DNA from: Phoronis australis
Lineage: Eukaryota > Phoronida > Phoronidae
Direction of reading: 5' to 3'
Length of the DNA: 64,000 nucleotides
Assembly (NCBI GenBank): GCA_002633005.1
Contig: NMRA01000484.1
Location: 196,681 to 260,680, forward strand
Positions 1-11,566 of the stretch are shown piece after piece. Under the pieces are notes generated by a model. The model was not told the origin of the DNA. It searched no databases and worked only from the letters and a program-made list of their open reading frames with translations. The position numbers were made by a program, and so were the translations under genes. How positions within the stretch are numbered: position 1 is the first letter of the stretch; every line of letters starts with the position of its first letter.

Positions 1-330
1 TATTATTTTGACAGAATTAATTTCATTCATGAGCTGATCGCTCCCTATTCTAAGCCATTCAACTGGCGATGAATGCAGTTCAAACAGCGGTCTGAGACCA
101 GCGCGTTTTTATAACCAACGAGTTTTGCAGCAAACAATAACCACCCACAATACACGGTCACGGGTGTGTGGTTGATAGGGAGGTGTATATTTGCGCGGGG
201 TCTACCAGGGTCTATGGGTGGCCTTGTGGTCAATGAATAAATGGTTGAAGAGGCACCCTACAAGGAGAAGTCATTCATGTGTCAAAATAATCACACACTT
301 GGCCAGTGCTAACTGTATTTGACTTGTTTG
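1..330. promoter_or_regulatory. Candidate noncoding regulatory block with two Gli-like sites
   Basis: More mixed in base composition than the AT-rich DNA after it. It holds AACCACCCA (139-147; reverse TGGGTGGTT) and TGGGTGGCC (215-223), each one base from the Gli consensus TGGGTGGTC, plus a TGACAG TALE-type motif next to AATTAATT near position 10. The minus-strand frame at 45-233 has no ATG start and no recognisable domain. Regulatory role is inferred from motif clustering only. Confidence 0.25.
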
Positions 331-994
331 TTTCCTACTGGCAGATTTAAAATAAAATTATTAATGGATCAAGACCTCATTGAACATGAGCAGAATATAA
401 AAACAATCGACAGATAGAATATACTACCAAAATGAATATGATCGACTTGAAGGTTGAAACAATTATTAGTACAGTGGCAGTCAGGCAGCTCAATAATACC
501 ACTTCTTTGTACAGAAATAACCCTGATTAAAAACTCTTTAGCACATTTTTCCAACACGGTATCAATAATTGCATCAATCCTGTCTTGGCAAGCAACAACA
601 GCGTCAAGAGCATTAACGCTAAATTGCCTAACAGTGCATAAAGATTTAATTAAAAAACCATGGAAATATTCAGTGGCAAGACGACTCAGCTGTCAGTGAG
701 TGAATAGGGGGATAATTAAAAAGAAACTAGTTTTGAGCATTTTCCTCTGAGAGATGTGTTAATTAGGTCTAAATTATTCGGCTATCATCATCTCACCTAT
801 CATCTGGTGCTATTCAGCAAGTGGCAAAGGATTTTAGACACCAAAGAAAAAACTTTTAACCCAGTTTTAATTAAAGCATACTGTAGTCCATTTTCTGGTC
901 AAGGTATTTTTTTTACTGTCTAATAAATGTAAGGGAGAAACGCTGACAATAATTTTTTACAAGTTTGTACAAGAAGTTGCCAACCACTTAATCA
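331..994. other. AT-rich sequence, nothing identified
   Basis: Short chance frames only (for example 454-699 plus). No repeat partner found elsewhere in the window. Confidence 0.5.
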
Positions 995-1300
995 AGGTCA
1001 TTTCAAGGTTGTTGATTCTCTGTCAAATAGTTGAGAACCTTGAATACCACCCTTGTTTTCTGGGCAATTACTCCAGAGCATATTAATCATCAGACTAATC
1101 AAGACAAGATGAATAATGTGATAAAAACCCTTGTTGTCATGGCCATTGTAACTGGTGACAATGGCGTCTAGACGAATAAAAAAGAAACGATAATCACAGT
1201 CAAAAATCAGCGCGTTCACCCATACTGCCTCCAGTCCCCCCCGGCAACAATAAGCCAGTGTCATGGGACTACGGACTATTCACTACCAACCAAGAAGGCC
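995..1300. promoter_or_regulatory. Candidate enhancer-like noncoding block
   Basis: A stretch with several evenly spaced homeodomain-like (TTAATCATC, CTAATC), GATA-like and SOX motifs. At its centre is an inverted SOX pair (listed separately). The minus-strand frame over it (998-1264) matches no family I know. Enhancer function is inference; alignment to related genomes would decide. Confidence 0.3.
1143..1164. promoter_or_regulatory. Inverted SOX motif pair, 8-bp spacer
   Basis: CCATTGT (1143-1149) and ACAATGG (1158-1164) face each other across 8 bp. The same arrangement and spacer recur at 29883-29904. SOX HMG boxes bind ACAATGG-type sites, and SoxE and SoxD proteins can bind paired inverted sites, usually with shorter spacers. 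The motif is seen directly; occupancy is inference. Confidence 0.4.
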
Positions 1301-2254
1301 CCACCACTCCCAGCAGTCAGGGTTATAGCAGATTGGTTGTTGAGAAAATAAAAATATTGATGTCACCTCCAGCTACTTGAATAACGACCCTGTCGTTGGG
1401 AAACACGTTCAGCCTGAAACAACAGTCTCGATGCCCCAGGGGACAATGACCCTGAATTCTCATTCAGCCGCAGTGCATGTAAGGGTTCAAGGTACTGTGA
1501 ACCCACCTCTGGAGTTTGGCGAGTTTCCCAACTCAACAAAGTCCTCAAATGTAACTGCTCTACCAATCATTGTCACAAACCAAACCACACCAATTGTGAT
1601 CTTGTGAAACTGGTACGAATGATGTCATCACCAACACTGTGACTTGCAAATGTGTTTCAAGACTCCTGGGTACCTAGCATCTGACTAATGCTTTACTATG
1701 TATACCATCTACACTACAACGACCATTAGACAATGTTTGTAATTGTGGGCATTCACAGCACGGTTAGAAGTCTTTCAAAAATGAAAATGAAAAAAGGACA
1801 ATTTCAGCTGCAATGATTTTTATCTTTAATTCATTAGTTTCACCGTATTTTTTACCATTTGGGAGACCAGTAAAGCTTGTGAAAACTGGAAACGACAATT
1901 TCATATTATAATTAGTTCAGTTCAACAATGAAGCTGTGAATTTTCAAAACAGTGCAATTTAAATAAAATGACTCAAGTCTTCTCTTAAAATAAAAATGCA
2001 GGCAGTCTCGCAGTACTTGATAGTGGCGGCCATGTAATTACATTGTGGAATTAATTAATTTTTTAAGAAAACACCTGTAAACTAACGTGAAAAGCTTATG
2101 CACAGACTTGAACCAACCTGCTTCCTTGTAAAATTGAAGTAGAGCTTTGCCACGAAAATAATTTCAACGTTTGGTTTAAAAAAAAAATTAAATTTTTCAT
2201 ACAAAATCTACCAGTTTATTACATCGTCTACCAAAAACTGTTAAGGTGTTCTTC
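1301..2254. other. Noncoding, no gene identified
   Basis: Overlapping open frames lie on both strands at 1363-1607. The plus frame starts at TTG, contains a GTAAGG donor-like site near 1479 and matches nothing I recognise. The rest is AT-rich single-copy sequence. Confidence 0.45.
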
Positions 2255-2405
2255 AATATGTTTCTTTCCTTATACAAAAACCACTTTCCAATATAGCAGC
2301 AACAAGGTGAAGTTTGCCTTGTCACCAGATGGCGATAGGTTACTTGGTGAACAGCGTCCTGCATTCTTGTATGGATTTGATGTAGTATAATATTTCCAGA
2401 TCCAC
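2255..2405 (+). repeat. Diverged interspersed repeat, family I copy 1
   Basis: Shares an ordered set of blocks with 10345-10480: a CCACTTTCC-like block, a GCAGCAAC block, then CCTTGTCACNAGATG followed by ATAGG. Similarity is moderate. The type of element is unknown. Confidence 0.35.
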
Positions 2406-3364
2406 ACACTAACGTCCAACAGGAGAAATAACCATGATATGATTAAAAGAACGTGCGCTTCATGCCTGTCAACTCGGCCAGTCTTTGCACACCATCTTTA
2501 GAAATTACATCCAGATAAAGATACTTGTGTGCTCTCACAGCCCGTAAGAGTTGTATGCAAAACTTTTCCTATTAGAAGTCTTGGAGAAAGGTACGCAAAC
2601 ACCACGTACAAATTGTCAAAATTTGAGCATAACACTGGATTTTTTGCGTATGATAAGATCACACCAAGTTTGGATGAAACAAATTACCAACACCAATGTT
2701 TTTCATTTTCAAAAAATTCTATTGTATCATAAAATGTTAACTTTTTTCGGAGCTATTAGAAGCCATTTACAATTTCACACCAATTTCAAACTACAAATTA
2801 TGGCGTTTCTCTAAGTCCAAGAATCGTGAGACCAAGATTCCAGAAAAATAAAAATGACTAAACTTAATGCTAAAACAGAACGGAGTACCGTTTAAAAAGG
2901 TTCAAGGACGTATTTTGATGAGAAATTGCAAACCTTCAACAGTTTCATAGTGAAATGTGGCTATTATGAAGAGTTAAAAATGGACAAGTCGGACAAAGTG
3001 ATAAATTTAACGCAACGGGAGTCAATTGCATTGACAAAAATGTACGGAAGCAGATGCGCTGAATGAGACACCAATAATTTTCTATTAAATATCTGGAATC
3101 CTGTGTGCTGCAGTTTCTAAATACATAACTTGTTGGTTAAACCGTTAACAAAAGAACAAGATTATTGAGCTCGGTTCGGAGATTGAGGAAAAAGGTAACT
3201 GTCAGATTCTGCATATAATATTCCAGCACTGACTGTTTGAAATGACCTTTTTTTCTAATTTGATTTTACATTTTTTAAAGCTTTGGCGTTTTTCACAGTA
3301 TTTTTTAATGTCCAAACCGAACATCTCGGTAAAACCCATGCACAATTTGATGTGATAAGACAAT
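2406..3364. other. AT-rich sequence, nothing identified
   Basis: Two overlapping chance frames at 2529-2814. No motif cluster, repeat or RNA gene recognised. Confidence 0.5.
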
Positions 3365-3745
3365 TGATCAACAATTCTTCAGTCCTCTTTGAAGCAGCCT
3401 CATTAATTACCCATCATGTAAAGGTGAATAAATGAGGGGTGTAAATGGAAAAGCCAAACAGGGATTCTAATTAAGACCTGCATGTATGAAGCAAGTGACT
3501 CAAGATTGACAGGGACATGGGTGAGTTGTCCAACATGAGTTGAGGCACCGTTTATTTATTGCCTTGTCTGCGAATGTCTGTCTGATGGCCAACCAGGCAA
3601 GACTCCCCTCTTTGAGGCAAGGGTTGAATCAAGGAAAAATACTAACTTTGTACTCGCTACACCCCGTGATGATTTATAGCGGTTGTTCTGCTATGAAACC
3701 CAGACATTCTGCAGCACAATATTTACATATCTGTAAGTTGAAATG
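3365..3745. promoter_or_regulatory. Candidate enhancer-like noncoding block
   Basis: Contains CATTAATTACCC, TTCTAATTAAG, AAGTGACTC, TTGACAGGG and GTTTATTTATTG, that is homeodomain, TALE and forkhead-like motifs packed in under 300 bp, next to much plainer AT-rich DNA. No coding signal. Function inferred from motif content. Confidence 0.28.
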
Positions 3746-4803
3746 ATTGCACTATTGCTGGGCAGTTAATTGGAATATACCAGTGTAAATGTACACCGTT
3801 GTGTAGGGTACAATGAGTGGGTTTGACATAACAACGAAACATTGACAAAATGAAATAATATGACTAAATGCCAAACATGTATGAAATATTATCCCTGAAT
3901 AGGAAACATCAATCCTATGCATAACGCTGCATGCCAGTCAAAATAAATCAGTATAGATTAATATTTTATCACACATTAAAATACAATGCTGCTATTTTTA
4001 ACAGTGCAAAAGTTGTTAAGTACAGGTTTTTAAAATCGCAACTAGTCTTTTTGCATAGTCAAAATTATGCAGAAAAGTTACTTCATGCTTTGGCAACAAG
4101 ACTTTGCAGTGAACCAGATAATGAAAATATCATTAGTATATTGATAATGGTTAATAATATGACTGGTAAGTACATGACATTTGTTATGCTCAACGCTTTT
4201 TGTTTGGGTGTACACCAGATTAAACAACAAATAAAATATTTCAGTGTTTTAAAAGCTTTCTAATTCTTCATCCTTGTCAAGACAGAGACCAATCTCTCAA
4301 AATCATGAAACAGGACAAAAAATTGCTTATCAAGATCCTAAACTATGATGGCTGTATGTCTGCTGCTTACAAGATCTCTGAGCCAGGGCGTTTTAGGACA
4401 AAATGTGCTTGTTGCTATTCTGATAGGGGAATGTTTTGAACTGAGGGAAAATCCCCTTCCTCCCAGCTCGCCACCAATTCCGATTTCCGATCATTGATTG
4501 GGATTTTTCTGGTCTAGGATAGGAATTCAGAAGGTGCGGAACAACAACAATCCTTAACCCTCAGCCCAGACATCCCAGGCTAAATGAAAATTCATGAACT
4601 GCTGCGTACTTTACAATCGCGGCTAAAGTAAATGAGTACAGAGGATGTTACTTATTCTTCTCATGTCTTCACACTTGTCACAACTGGCTTGATCCAAATT
4701 AATTTAATGAAAACCACAAACATTTTATGGTCAACAACATCTACCAGTGATGACTTAAGTGTAACAGGGAAAAGAAAAAAGTACTGTTCAAATGAAACAT
4801 AAA
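3746..4803. other. AT-rich sequence with one chance-length open frame
   Basis: An ATG-initiated plus frame runs 3931-4263 (110 codons) and a good donor-like GTAAGT sits inside it at 4166-4171. A frame this long is expected a few times by chance in 64 kb of AT-rich DNA, and its residues look random (rich in I, N, K, L). I do not call a gene. Confidence 0.4.
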
Positions 4804-4955
4804 CCCCGTTCATACCAAAGCATTATAACTTTTAAAATTGTTTCAACGGCTATAACTTCCGGTCTTAACACTTTAAAACCAGTTTTTGAAATTTTCACTG
4901 TAGTGTAGATGTAACTCTCTGCGTGGGTGGCTTAGGGAGAGGTTAAACATTGTAC
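4804..4955 (+). mobile_element. Short MITE-like element, family H copy 1
   Basis: Begins CCCGTTCATACC and shares the ordered blocks ATAACTTTTAAAA, GGCTATAACTT, CTGTAG.GTAG and TAACTCTC with 11395-11566, which has clear inverted ends. This copy is decayed and its right inverted end is no longer obvious. Confidence 0.35.
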
Positions 4956-5599
4956 CTGTCAAAATGGCAATAGGCGTTGAAAAAATAGTTCTTGATTGAT
5001 AAAATAATATTGATATAGTTACCTATTTATATTTCATAAAAATTACCGCTAACATTTTAACATTTTGATTAACATCATCATAAGACACAATGGTTAGTTA
5101 CCTTCGTCACAAACGTCAGTTGTTCTTACTCAAATAATCAATAATAATCCATTCTCGAAAATGATTTAGAAAATCACGACGAAAATAACACCATGAATTT
5201 AGAAATTACCGTTAATTGAGATTTGAAGTCTTCACCTATCAAGACCGACGTTTGCCGAAGTAGCATACGACGTTAAATAATTATTACATAGATGTGGCTA
5301 GACTTCCCCAGGCCACCATAAAATATCTCACCCATTATACACAAAAACAACTGCCAGTATTGGTATTTTTAAATTTTTTTAAAGGCCTCTCAAACGCTGT
5401 TGCTGTTTACAGCTTCTCAAAACATTGTTGGTACAATTTATTCTTCATGAAATAAATGAACGCAAAAACTCCACTTATCCAGATTCTGTCCTAAATTGGG
5501 TAGATTTTACCAATAGTTTATTTTTGTCGACTGAAAAATGGCTTGGCTACGATTATTTTGAAATATTTCAAATACACGAGCCAAAATCTCACATTAGGA
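4956..5599. other. AT-rich sequence, nothing identified
   Basis: No supported gene or repeat. A 73-codon plus frame (5425-5646) runs into the repeat that follows and looks random. Confidence 0.45.
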
Positions 5600-5810
5600 A
5601 ACAATATGGCGGAAAAGTGAACTTTTTATATTTTTATTTTCCATGAAAGAGTTGTAGCTATAAACTAATGCTTTTACGCGCTCAAGGAAGGTCTGTAGCA
5701 CATCTACCACCGACCAATATTTTGTAAAATTGTGTACGTTCACAACAACATTGAAATCAAAAGTCTTCGAAAAATGAAAAAGCGCTCTTTTGCTAATTAT
5801 TTTTGTCCAA
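5600..5810 (+). repeat. Interspersed repeat family D, copy 1
   Basis: Starts ACAATATGGCGGAAAAGTGAA, the head block of family D, also found at 18355, 31125, 44925 and, without the first part, 13105. The block ends with ATTATTTTTGT-like sequence. AATATGGCGG resembles a YY1 site. No coding capacity and no clear ends, so the element class is unknown. Confidence 0.45.
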
Positions 5811-6894
5811 GATTACTGAACTTGGGAAACTACTATGGCCACACAGGACACTGGCAAATAATAAAATAGTCTGGTCTAATTACAACAATAATTCCTTGAC
5901 CACAGACATTTGAAAAATAGTTTTCCTATAGATATGGCGACATGATGATAAATTGGTAACAATTAAGGATATTTGGTAATTAAAAATAATAATTAATGAT
6001 GTCCAAAATAAAGAGAATGCTACTAAAATGGAAAATATCCTTACACCAAAAAACATTGGCAAAAATTTCTGGTTTTTCTGTCAAGTATCAATTTTCCAAA
6101 TCAAAAAACATCCAAAATTACAACAAAACTACCTGTCTTGACTAATAATATATGAACTACAAATATACATAACAATTTTAAAAATACAGTTTTTACTAAT
6201 TACATATCCAGGTGTAAAAAGAACGAGAATAAACAAGGAAATAACATGGATGTTACTTCACAAATGGCAAGCATATCCTTCAAAATTACTGACACAGTGA
6301 AACACATACTGATACAGTCCACTAAGACAATTAGTATTTTCGGTCGCGAGATTTTTCACTCACTCCTGAAGGTATCGACTTTCATTTGAGAATTGCTTAA
6401 AAACAAAAGCATTCAACGAAAATTGAATTGTCAAAAATATGTTTAACTGATATCAACAAGCAAGCCTTAACTTAATAAAGACAGAAAAAATATTATAAAA
6501 AATTCAGAACTTGCGCAACGATTATGTCCATGTTAAAATCGGGTTCATCAGTTTATGATCAATAAAAAAAGCATTTGGTTAACACTTGCACTTGATTGTT
6601 GCACAAGTTTTAGAATGCTCCAAAATAATTTTTCCCTCATATACAAGTTAAAGCAGGGTGTATGTTTTGTGACGCCAAGTAACTATCAAAATAAACGACC
6701 AACGGATTTCCGAGAAATCATTTTTTCTCAACAATATAAAACAAATGCCGAGTCAATTTATAAAAGTGCATACACTTTTCCAACACTAAATAAGACTGAC
6801 GGTTCGGATGTTACAACAAAGGGCCGTGTCAGAATATTAACAAGTTAAATCCTTGAAAAAATGAGCACACATTAAAGCTTTCAAAGCCAACACA
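5811..6894. other. AT-rich sequence, nothing identified
   Basis: A very AT-rich kilobase with only short frames (5880-6062 minus, 6555-6848 plus) that look random. Confidence 0.5.
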
Positions 6895-7005
6895 CAAACC
6901 TGTGTACCTTTCCAATCACTACAAACAAGAGCTTCGTTGGCCAATAACACCTGTCCCCGGCGCACATTATAACCACCCATTACCAGCTGATTAAAAACGT
7001 AAAAC
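6895..7005. promoter_or_regulatory. Small motif-dense block with a Gli-like site
   Basis: A GC-richer island with AACCACCCA (6971-6979, identical to the site at 139-147), CACCTG and CAGCTG E-boxes and CATTA/ATTAC motifs, inside plain AT-rich DNA. Regulatory role is inference. Confidence 0.22.
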
Positions 7006-8569
7006 AGTCAATATACATTTTACACTCAAATATTTGTTTGGTGTTTTTTGAGTGCCACAGTCAAACACATACCAGTAAAGCTTGAAAAGAGATTGTGAAT
7101 AGGGGGTTTGTCTCACCCCTTAAACTAGTTTACAACTACATCAGTTAATCCCTAACTACTAATGTTAGTTTTCTGCGGTTTTTATGGCCGCCGGTCAGGA
7201 TTATATGTCGAGCTCTTTTTTGAAATGGATATTTTCCCAAAAACTCTGTTTGCCAGAGATCTTTGTAAACTGCAACTTTGAAGGACGTCATAATTTGACC
7301 CCAATATGACTCTCCGGCTGCTTAGCTCTCCTTAGAATTGGATGAAAATTGATTTAGTGACTGATGTACTTTGGTACTCAAGTGTAATTTTATAACCTGA
7401 TGATATTATACATGGACAATTGCAGTCACGTTGTTTTGTGGTACATTCAAAAGCATGATGCCAAAGCTATTTTGAGTGTCCCCTTCACCACTGATGATAC
7501 AATATACACTTGTGACTATTACAAGAATTGGAGAGACAGTCAACATTAAGCATTAAAAAAGAAAACAATTACTTAAATTCAATTTAGAATCAAGCATATA
7601 TCATAACTGTCAATCTTCAGCAATAATAAAAAATGACAAAAAACAGGTTTAGATTAGTTTACTCTACCATTCAATAAAAGCTGGCCAAAATTGATTTTAA
7701 GCACAATATATATAATACACAGCAAGACTTCTATTACTGACAATTTTTTGATAATACGTCAAGCTTTAGCATAAATTAATATGTAGTTTATTTCTAGTAT
7801 TTCATGAAACAAGAATTTTGACATAAATAAAAAGTGAAAGTCATGATTTGTACAAGTGCAGTCTAACTATGGGTGGTGTCACCAGTCCATGCTTTATTGA
7901 AAATGCTTACCTTCAAGGCATTCCTGATACAGTTTAAAAATCTTTTATTTTTTTACACACAGATAAGCAGTATATCCAAACGTTATTACAACAAAACCTG
8001 CAGGGCCGATGGCAATCGAAATTATTTTAAAAAATTATTTTAAGACTTAAAATGTATATTAAACGAGGTTACCAACTAAAATTACGGCAAATACACAAAA
8101 AATATGGACACAAATTCTGAATAGTCGACAATTCACACAAAAAATAAAGTAGCAATGAGCATTGCAGTGTGGTATGAGTTAAAAATACAAAGAAATGACT
8201 ACAACCAACAACCATGTATGGTACACTAGGACAAAGGGAAGCACTTTTGATATACAAACCCTTCGTGTTAGATTGTTAATGTGTATACCTTACAGACCTG
8301 GGTATAGCGGAATATCTAATATCAGTAAATAAGCTAACAAATCCCACTTCATCAAAGGAGACCTATTCAGTAGTCTAATAAGAAGTCCAATTTGGAATAA
8401 AGACTCTCGCATATAAATTATTCCTCGAAACCAATCTGGCACAATTAGCCTTCCCACAACAGTGATGACGACAATTGCAAAAGTGATATTGAAGAATTAA
8501 CTGACCTGTAGTTTGGTGGACAAATCCCCATGAGTTAATATTGAGCTCGCACGTTAAATCTAGCAAATA
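7006..8569. other. AT-rich sequence, nothing identified
   Basis: Long AT-rich stretch with weak chance frames (8069-8257 and 8375-8566 minus). No repeat copy recognised. Confidence 0.5.
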
Positions 8570-8820
8570 TTATGGAGCATATCCCATTGGAGATCCACTG
8601 TGATGTAGTTTAAAGTTCTGAATGGAACGGCCCACTGAGCAGGGGTGATAGGTTATTCACTCTCAGTGAACCAAGGCCAATGACTCACTGGAATTTTGAG
8701 GCAGAGTCTATCTGACTAACCCTGGGGATGTGAAGCGAGTTCAACAACCTAAGCAATCAATGACAAAGGCATTAAAAACAGGGGAAGACATCCACTGGTC
8801 AATGATCAGACACAAATTTT
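8570..8820. promoter_or_regulatory. Candidate noncoding block beside transposon B2
   Basis: Moderately GC-richer, with GGGTGATAGG, AGTGAACC, CCAATGACTC and AATCAATGAC motifs and no coding frame. It ends just before the left end of the TIR element. Weak evidence only. Confidence 0.2.
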
Positions 8821-8826
8821 AAAAAA

Positions 8827-10272
8827 TACCATATTCGCCATAATAACCGCCCATGCCCCTATAAACGCCCCCCACGCGTTTTCAGACTTTGCTAAAATAA
8901 GCACCCAGTCCATGAATGTGTACGTGCGAAAAATGCCTTACCTACAGTCCTAAAATTCTACAGTAACATCTTCAATTTATCAATAATATCCGACAGTCCT
9001 GAAAAAAATCATTGGGCGCAGAATTTGTAGACCACGTGCCTCGCCGCTATGTCGGTATTTCGCCGTGACTATACATTTCAAACTTCCGCCATGCCTCAAA
9101 ACGAACACAAAAGTTCTGCTGATCTTGCGAGGACCAATGTTCTGGCCTTTCAGAACAGAAGTAGTGTACTTGTATACGGGATTGCTTTGTAGATATTTCC
9201 AGCTTTCAACAGGAATCCAAATTTCTTTGTGCACGTGAAAACCACGAATCGAAGACTAATAACAAGCTTGGCCAGTGTTAAAAGCGCATGGCCAGGAAGC
9301 GCACGCCACATATATGAACCCGTCATCATAGACATTAGTCGGGAACTATCCATTCATGAAACAGTTAGCATAGCATCGGCAAGAAATGAATATTGGCACT
9401 AATTTCTGACAGTTTCTAATACTACAAAAAATGTTTGCGTTATTTTTAAGATCAATTGTTTGATTAACCATAATTGGTGTTTTTAAGCCAAATATCCGAT
9501 AAAATGACCACTGACAGTGAATGCTTGCACACCCTTACACCGAAAAATTACTGTCAGATAGTTACGTACGCATCCAGCCACACGGCAACTAATATGGGCC
9601 TTAAAGAGACAAATGTCGGATGTTTTTAGCACATGAGACCAGCACGTGCTGAATGAAACACGCTCTGGTTTAGGCCTACTGCTTGTGCAAATTTCTTTAG
9701 ATACAATGCACATCTAGCTCGTTAGATTGCGTGGCTCTGGCCAAAAGACGGTCTGTGCTCTGGAAAATGAACTCTGGTGACACACATGCGCTCGCTTAAT
9801 CACAAACGCAGACGAACTTCAAAACAACAACAACATGTGTGTTCGTCCAGATATTTTTCTTATGTTGCCGATGTAGATGGCATGATGTAGCACAAATTTG
9901 TACTTAGACCTGCCGTGATCCCGACTCCACGGGAACTTGAAAATCTTTGGTATGCTACTAGGAAATCTTAGATAATTTGCTTGAGTCGAAACTATATTTT
10001 TATTCAAGCATTCAAGTCACCATATCAACAATTGCAAGGCAGTCGGCGAGTTTTCACCCTGGGATTTTCAGCACAATTTTCTGTAAAATGAGTGTAACTT
10101 AGCAGCAAAGTTTTATAGCAATGCACCACGGTTTTGTAGAAAGTCTTTCAATAGCTTCCGATTTCACCCGTTTCGAAGACCGGGTTTCAACGGCCTTGGG
10201 TTATAATAAGCGCCCCCCCTGAAACGAACTTTTCTAAGCGCCCAGGGCGGTTATCATCCGGCGAATACGGTA
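8827..10272 (+). mobile_element. TIR DNA transposon, family B copy B2 (about 1.45 kb)
   Basis: Left end TACCATATTCGCC.ATAATAACCGCCC and right end GGGCGGTTATCATCCGGCGAATACGGTA pair as imperfect terminal inverted repeats of about 26-28 bp. TA on both sides could be a TA target duplication or part of the repeat. Most of the body aligns with 46817-47883 in the same order, except about 450 bp (roughly 9360-9830) missing there. The right third aligns, reversed, with 25388-25905. It is a decayed member of a multi-copy family. On its minus strand it carries a broken HIRAN-like coding fragment. No transposase is visible, so it is non-autonomous or a relic; superfamily not assigned. Confidence 0.75.
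8985..9250 (-). pseudogene. HIRAN-like domain relic inside transposon B2
   Basis: Reading from 9250 down, the peptide shows GFHVHKEIWIPV, then NPVYKYTTSVLKG, then IGPRKIS and, after a loop, GGSLKCIVTAKYRHSGEA and GLQI. This follows the HIRAN pattern (small-residue-rich first strand, an N-P-x-D/Y-K-Y-x-x-x-V box, then a VGH-x-x-R-x-I box). HIRAN domains, as in HLTF and Rad5, bind DNA ends; many short metazoan proteins carry related domains. Here the VGH box has lost about two codons and no start or full gene surrounds it. The same peptide, differently damaged, sits in copy B1, so it was part of the element before the copies separated. Family assignment is from remembered pattern, not a search. 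Confidence 0.5.
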
Positions 10273-10344
10273 GTTGTTTGACTTATCTAGAACATATGGT
10301 GACTTAACAATAAGAATGAGTAGCAAATGTCAGGTTATCAAAAA
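10273..10344. other. Short spacer after transposon B2
   Basis: Unremarkable sequence between the right inverted end of B2 and the repeat that follows. Confidence 0.5.
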
Positions 10345-10480
10345 TGCACAAAAGCCATTTTCCGATGGCGGCAACATGATCAAACGTACCTTGTCACTAG
10401 ATGACAATAGGGTAGTTGGCAGTGGGAAATTTCCAGGAGTTTCTTACAAATTCTTTGCAACCATCAGGCCACCAAATTGC
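10345..10480 (+). repeat. Diverged interspersed repeat, family I copy 2
   Basis: Matches 2255-2405 block for block (CATTTTCCGATGGCGGCAAC, then CCTTGTCACTAGATG, ATAGGGTA). The ATGGCGGC core recalls the head of family D, so the two families may be related. A 94-codon frame (10274-10558) covers it but looks random. Confidence 0.35.
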
Positions 10481-10999
10481 CAATGTTATAAGGTGGAATA
10501 TTCAAGAAATTCACACTACATATTTTCAAAGTATTACCGAAAGAAAGCAATTGCATAGACTTGGCTTGTCTTACGCTCTGACAGTGCAAAAGTGTTGACT
10601 CGTATATACAAAGATTCATGTTATACGACATTCACTTAAAACCGCTCAAACCACACCAAGCGCACAGTGTTCACATGCCATCTAAAGGGTAGATCGAATG
10701 CCGTAAAATATTTTCATGAGAACACTGGACAGAAGTCTCATTTTCCGATCGCAAATCAGATGGCAAATAAGTCTTCTTACCATGAGAAGACTATAATCTA
10801 ATGACGCAATTTGTGGACAGTTTCTGCTCACCCATGGTGATCGCTCGCATGTGACTGGTCAGAATATTAGCATATTGCACACTATAATTCTTATCACTCG
10901 GAGGGCGGACGCCTCTATGAACGCTTGTATTAAGCGCCAGATCTGCCATCCAATCAGATGTCCTATACCAGCTACCTTTTGAAAATTCCACATCGGAGT
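10481..10999. other. No gene identified
   Basis: A perfect 8-bp stem with 7-base loop (AGTCTTCT / AGAAGACT, 10770-10792) is the only structure seen. It is too short to call an RNA. Confidence 0.45.
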
Positions 11000-11240
11000 G
11001 TGGTATAAGTACATTAATTCAGTATTAGAACAGCCCAATGGACTATAAAAAACAAGTTTGGTCAACACTGGCAGGCACAAACAAAGGGAAGTGGGTATTA
11101 TGCAGTGGAGACCAATAAAGCCTTTCCCATTCAAGAACAAGTTGGTAGACACTAGGTGTCACACTGATGCCAAGTCAGGTGGAAGATCAAAAGCCATGGC
11201 CCTGTATGATTGACACCTCTTTTCAAAATAATAAACAAAT
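11000..11240. promoter_or_regulatory. Candidate enhancer-like block with T-box palindrome
   Basis: Motif-dense, GC-richer block with CATTAATTC, ACAAACAAAGGG (forkhead/SOX-like), a T-box-like palindrome GACACTAGGTGTC (11148-11160) running into TCACAC, and CAGGTGG. Overlapping minus frames (10859-11152) are not convincing. The AGGTGTCA half-site is one base from the T-box half-site AGGTGTGA. Function inferred. Confidence 0.3.
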
Positions 11241-11394
11241 TATCTTCATCATTAGAATCTTTATAATGCACAAGCAAATGGAAGTTTGATGGAAACAATT
11301 ACTAAGGGGAAGGTGATAGGATGAGATATAACTTCAAAGATTACTTTCAGTGAGGTTTACTGTCATAAAGTGAAGCCGATTAATGTGACTTATA
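11241..11394. other. AT-rich spacer, nothing identified
   Basis: Short unremarkable stretch before the MITE-like element. Confidence 0.5.
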
Positions 11395-11566
11395 CCCTGT
11401 TCAAAGCGAAGCAGTTACAACTTTTAAAACACAATTTAAAGGATATAAGCCTCGGTCTGAACAGTTTAAAATCTCTTTAAAATGTGTAACTGTAGCGTAG
11501 TTATAATTCTCTAAGAGGATAGTATAGTGAGAGATTATAGCCGTTGTAACTCGGTCTGAACATGGC
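11395..11566 (+). mobile_element. MITE-like element, family H copy 2 (about 172 bp)
   Basis: Left end CCCTGTTCAAAGCGAAGCAG pairs with the right end, whose reverse complement begins GCCATGTTCAGACCGAG, giving imperfect inverted ends of about 20 bp. Further blocks (TACAACTTTTAAA inside the left end, GGCTATAATCTC reversed on the right) extend the symmetry. Blocks are shared with 4804-4955. It has no coding capacity; a non-autonomous DNA element is the simplest reading. Confidence 0.45.

Noticed and set aside
3931-4263. 110-codon ATG frame with an internal GTAAGT
   Set aside because: Length is within chance for AT-rich DNA and residues look random; no acceptor or domain.
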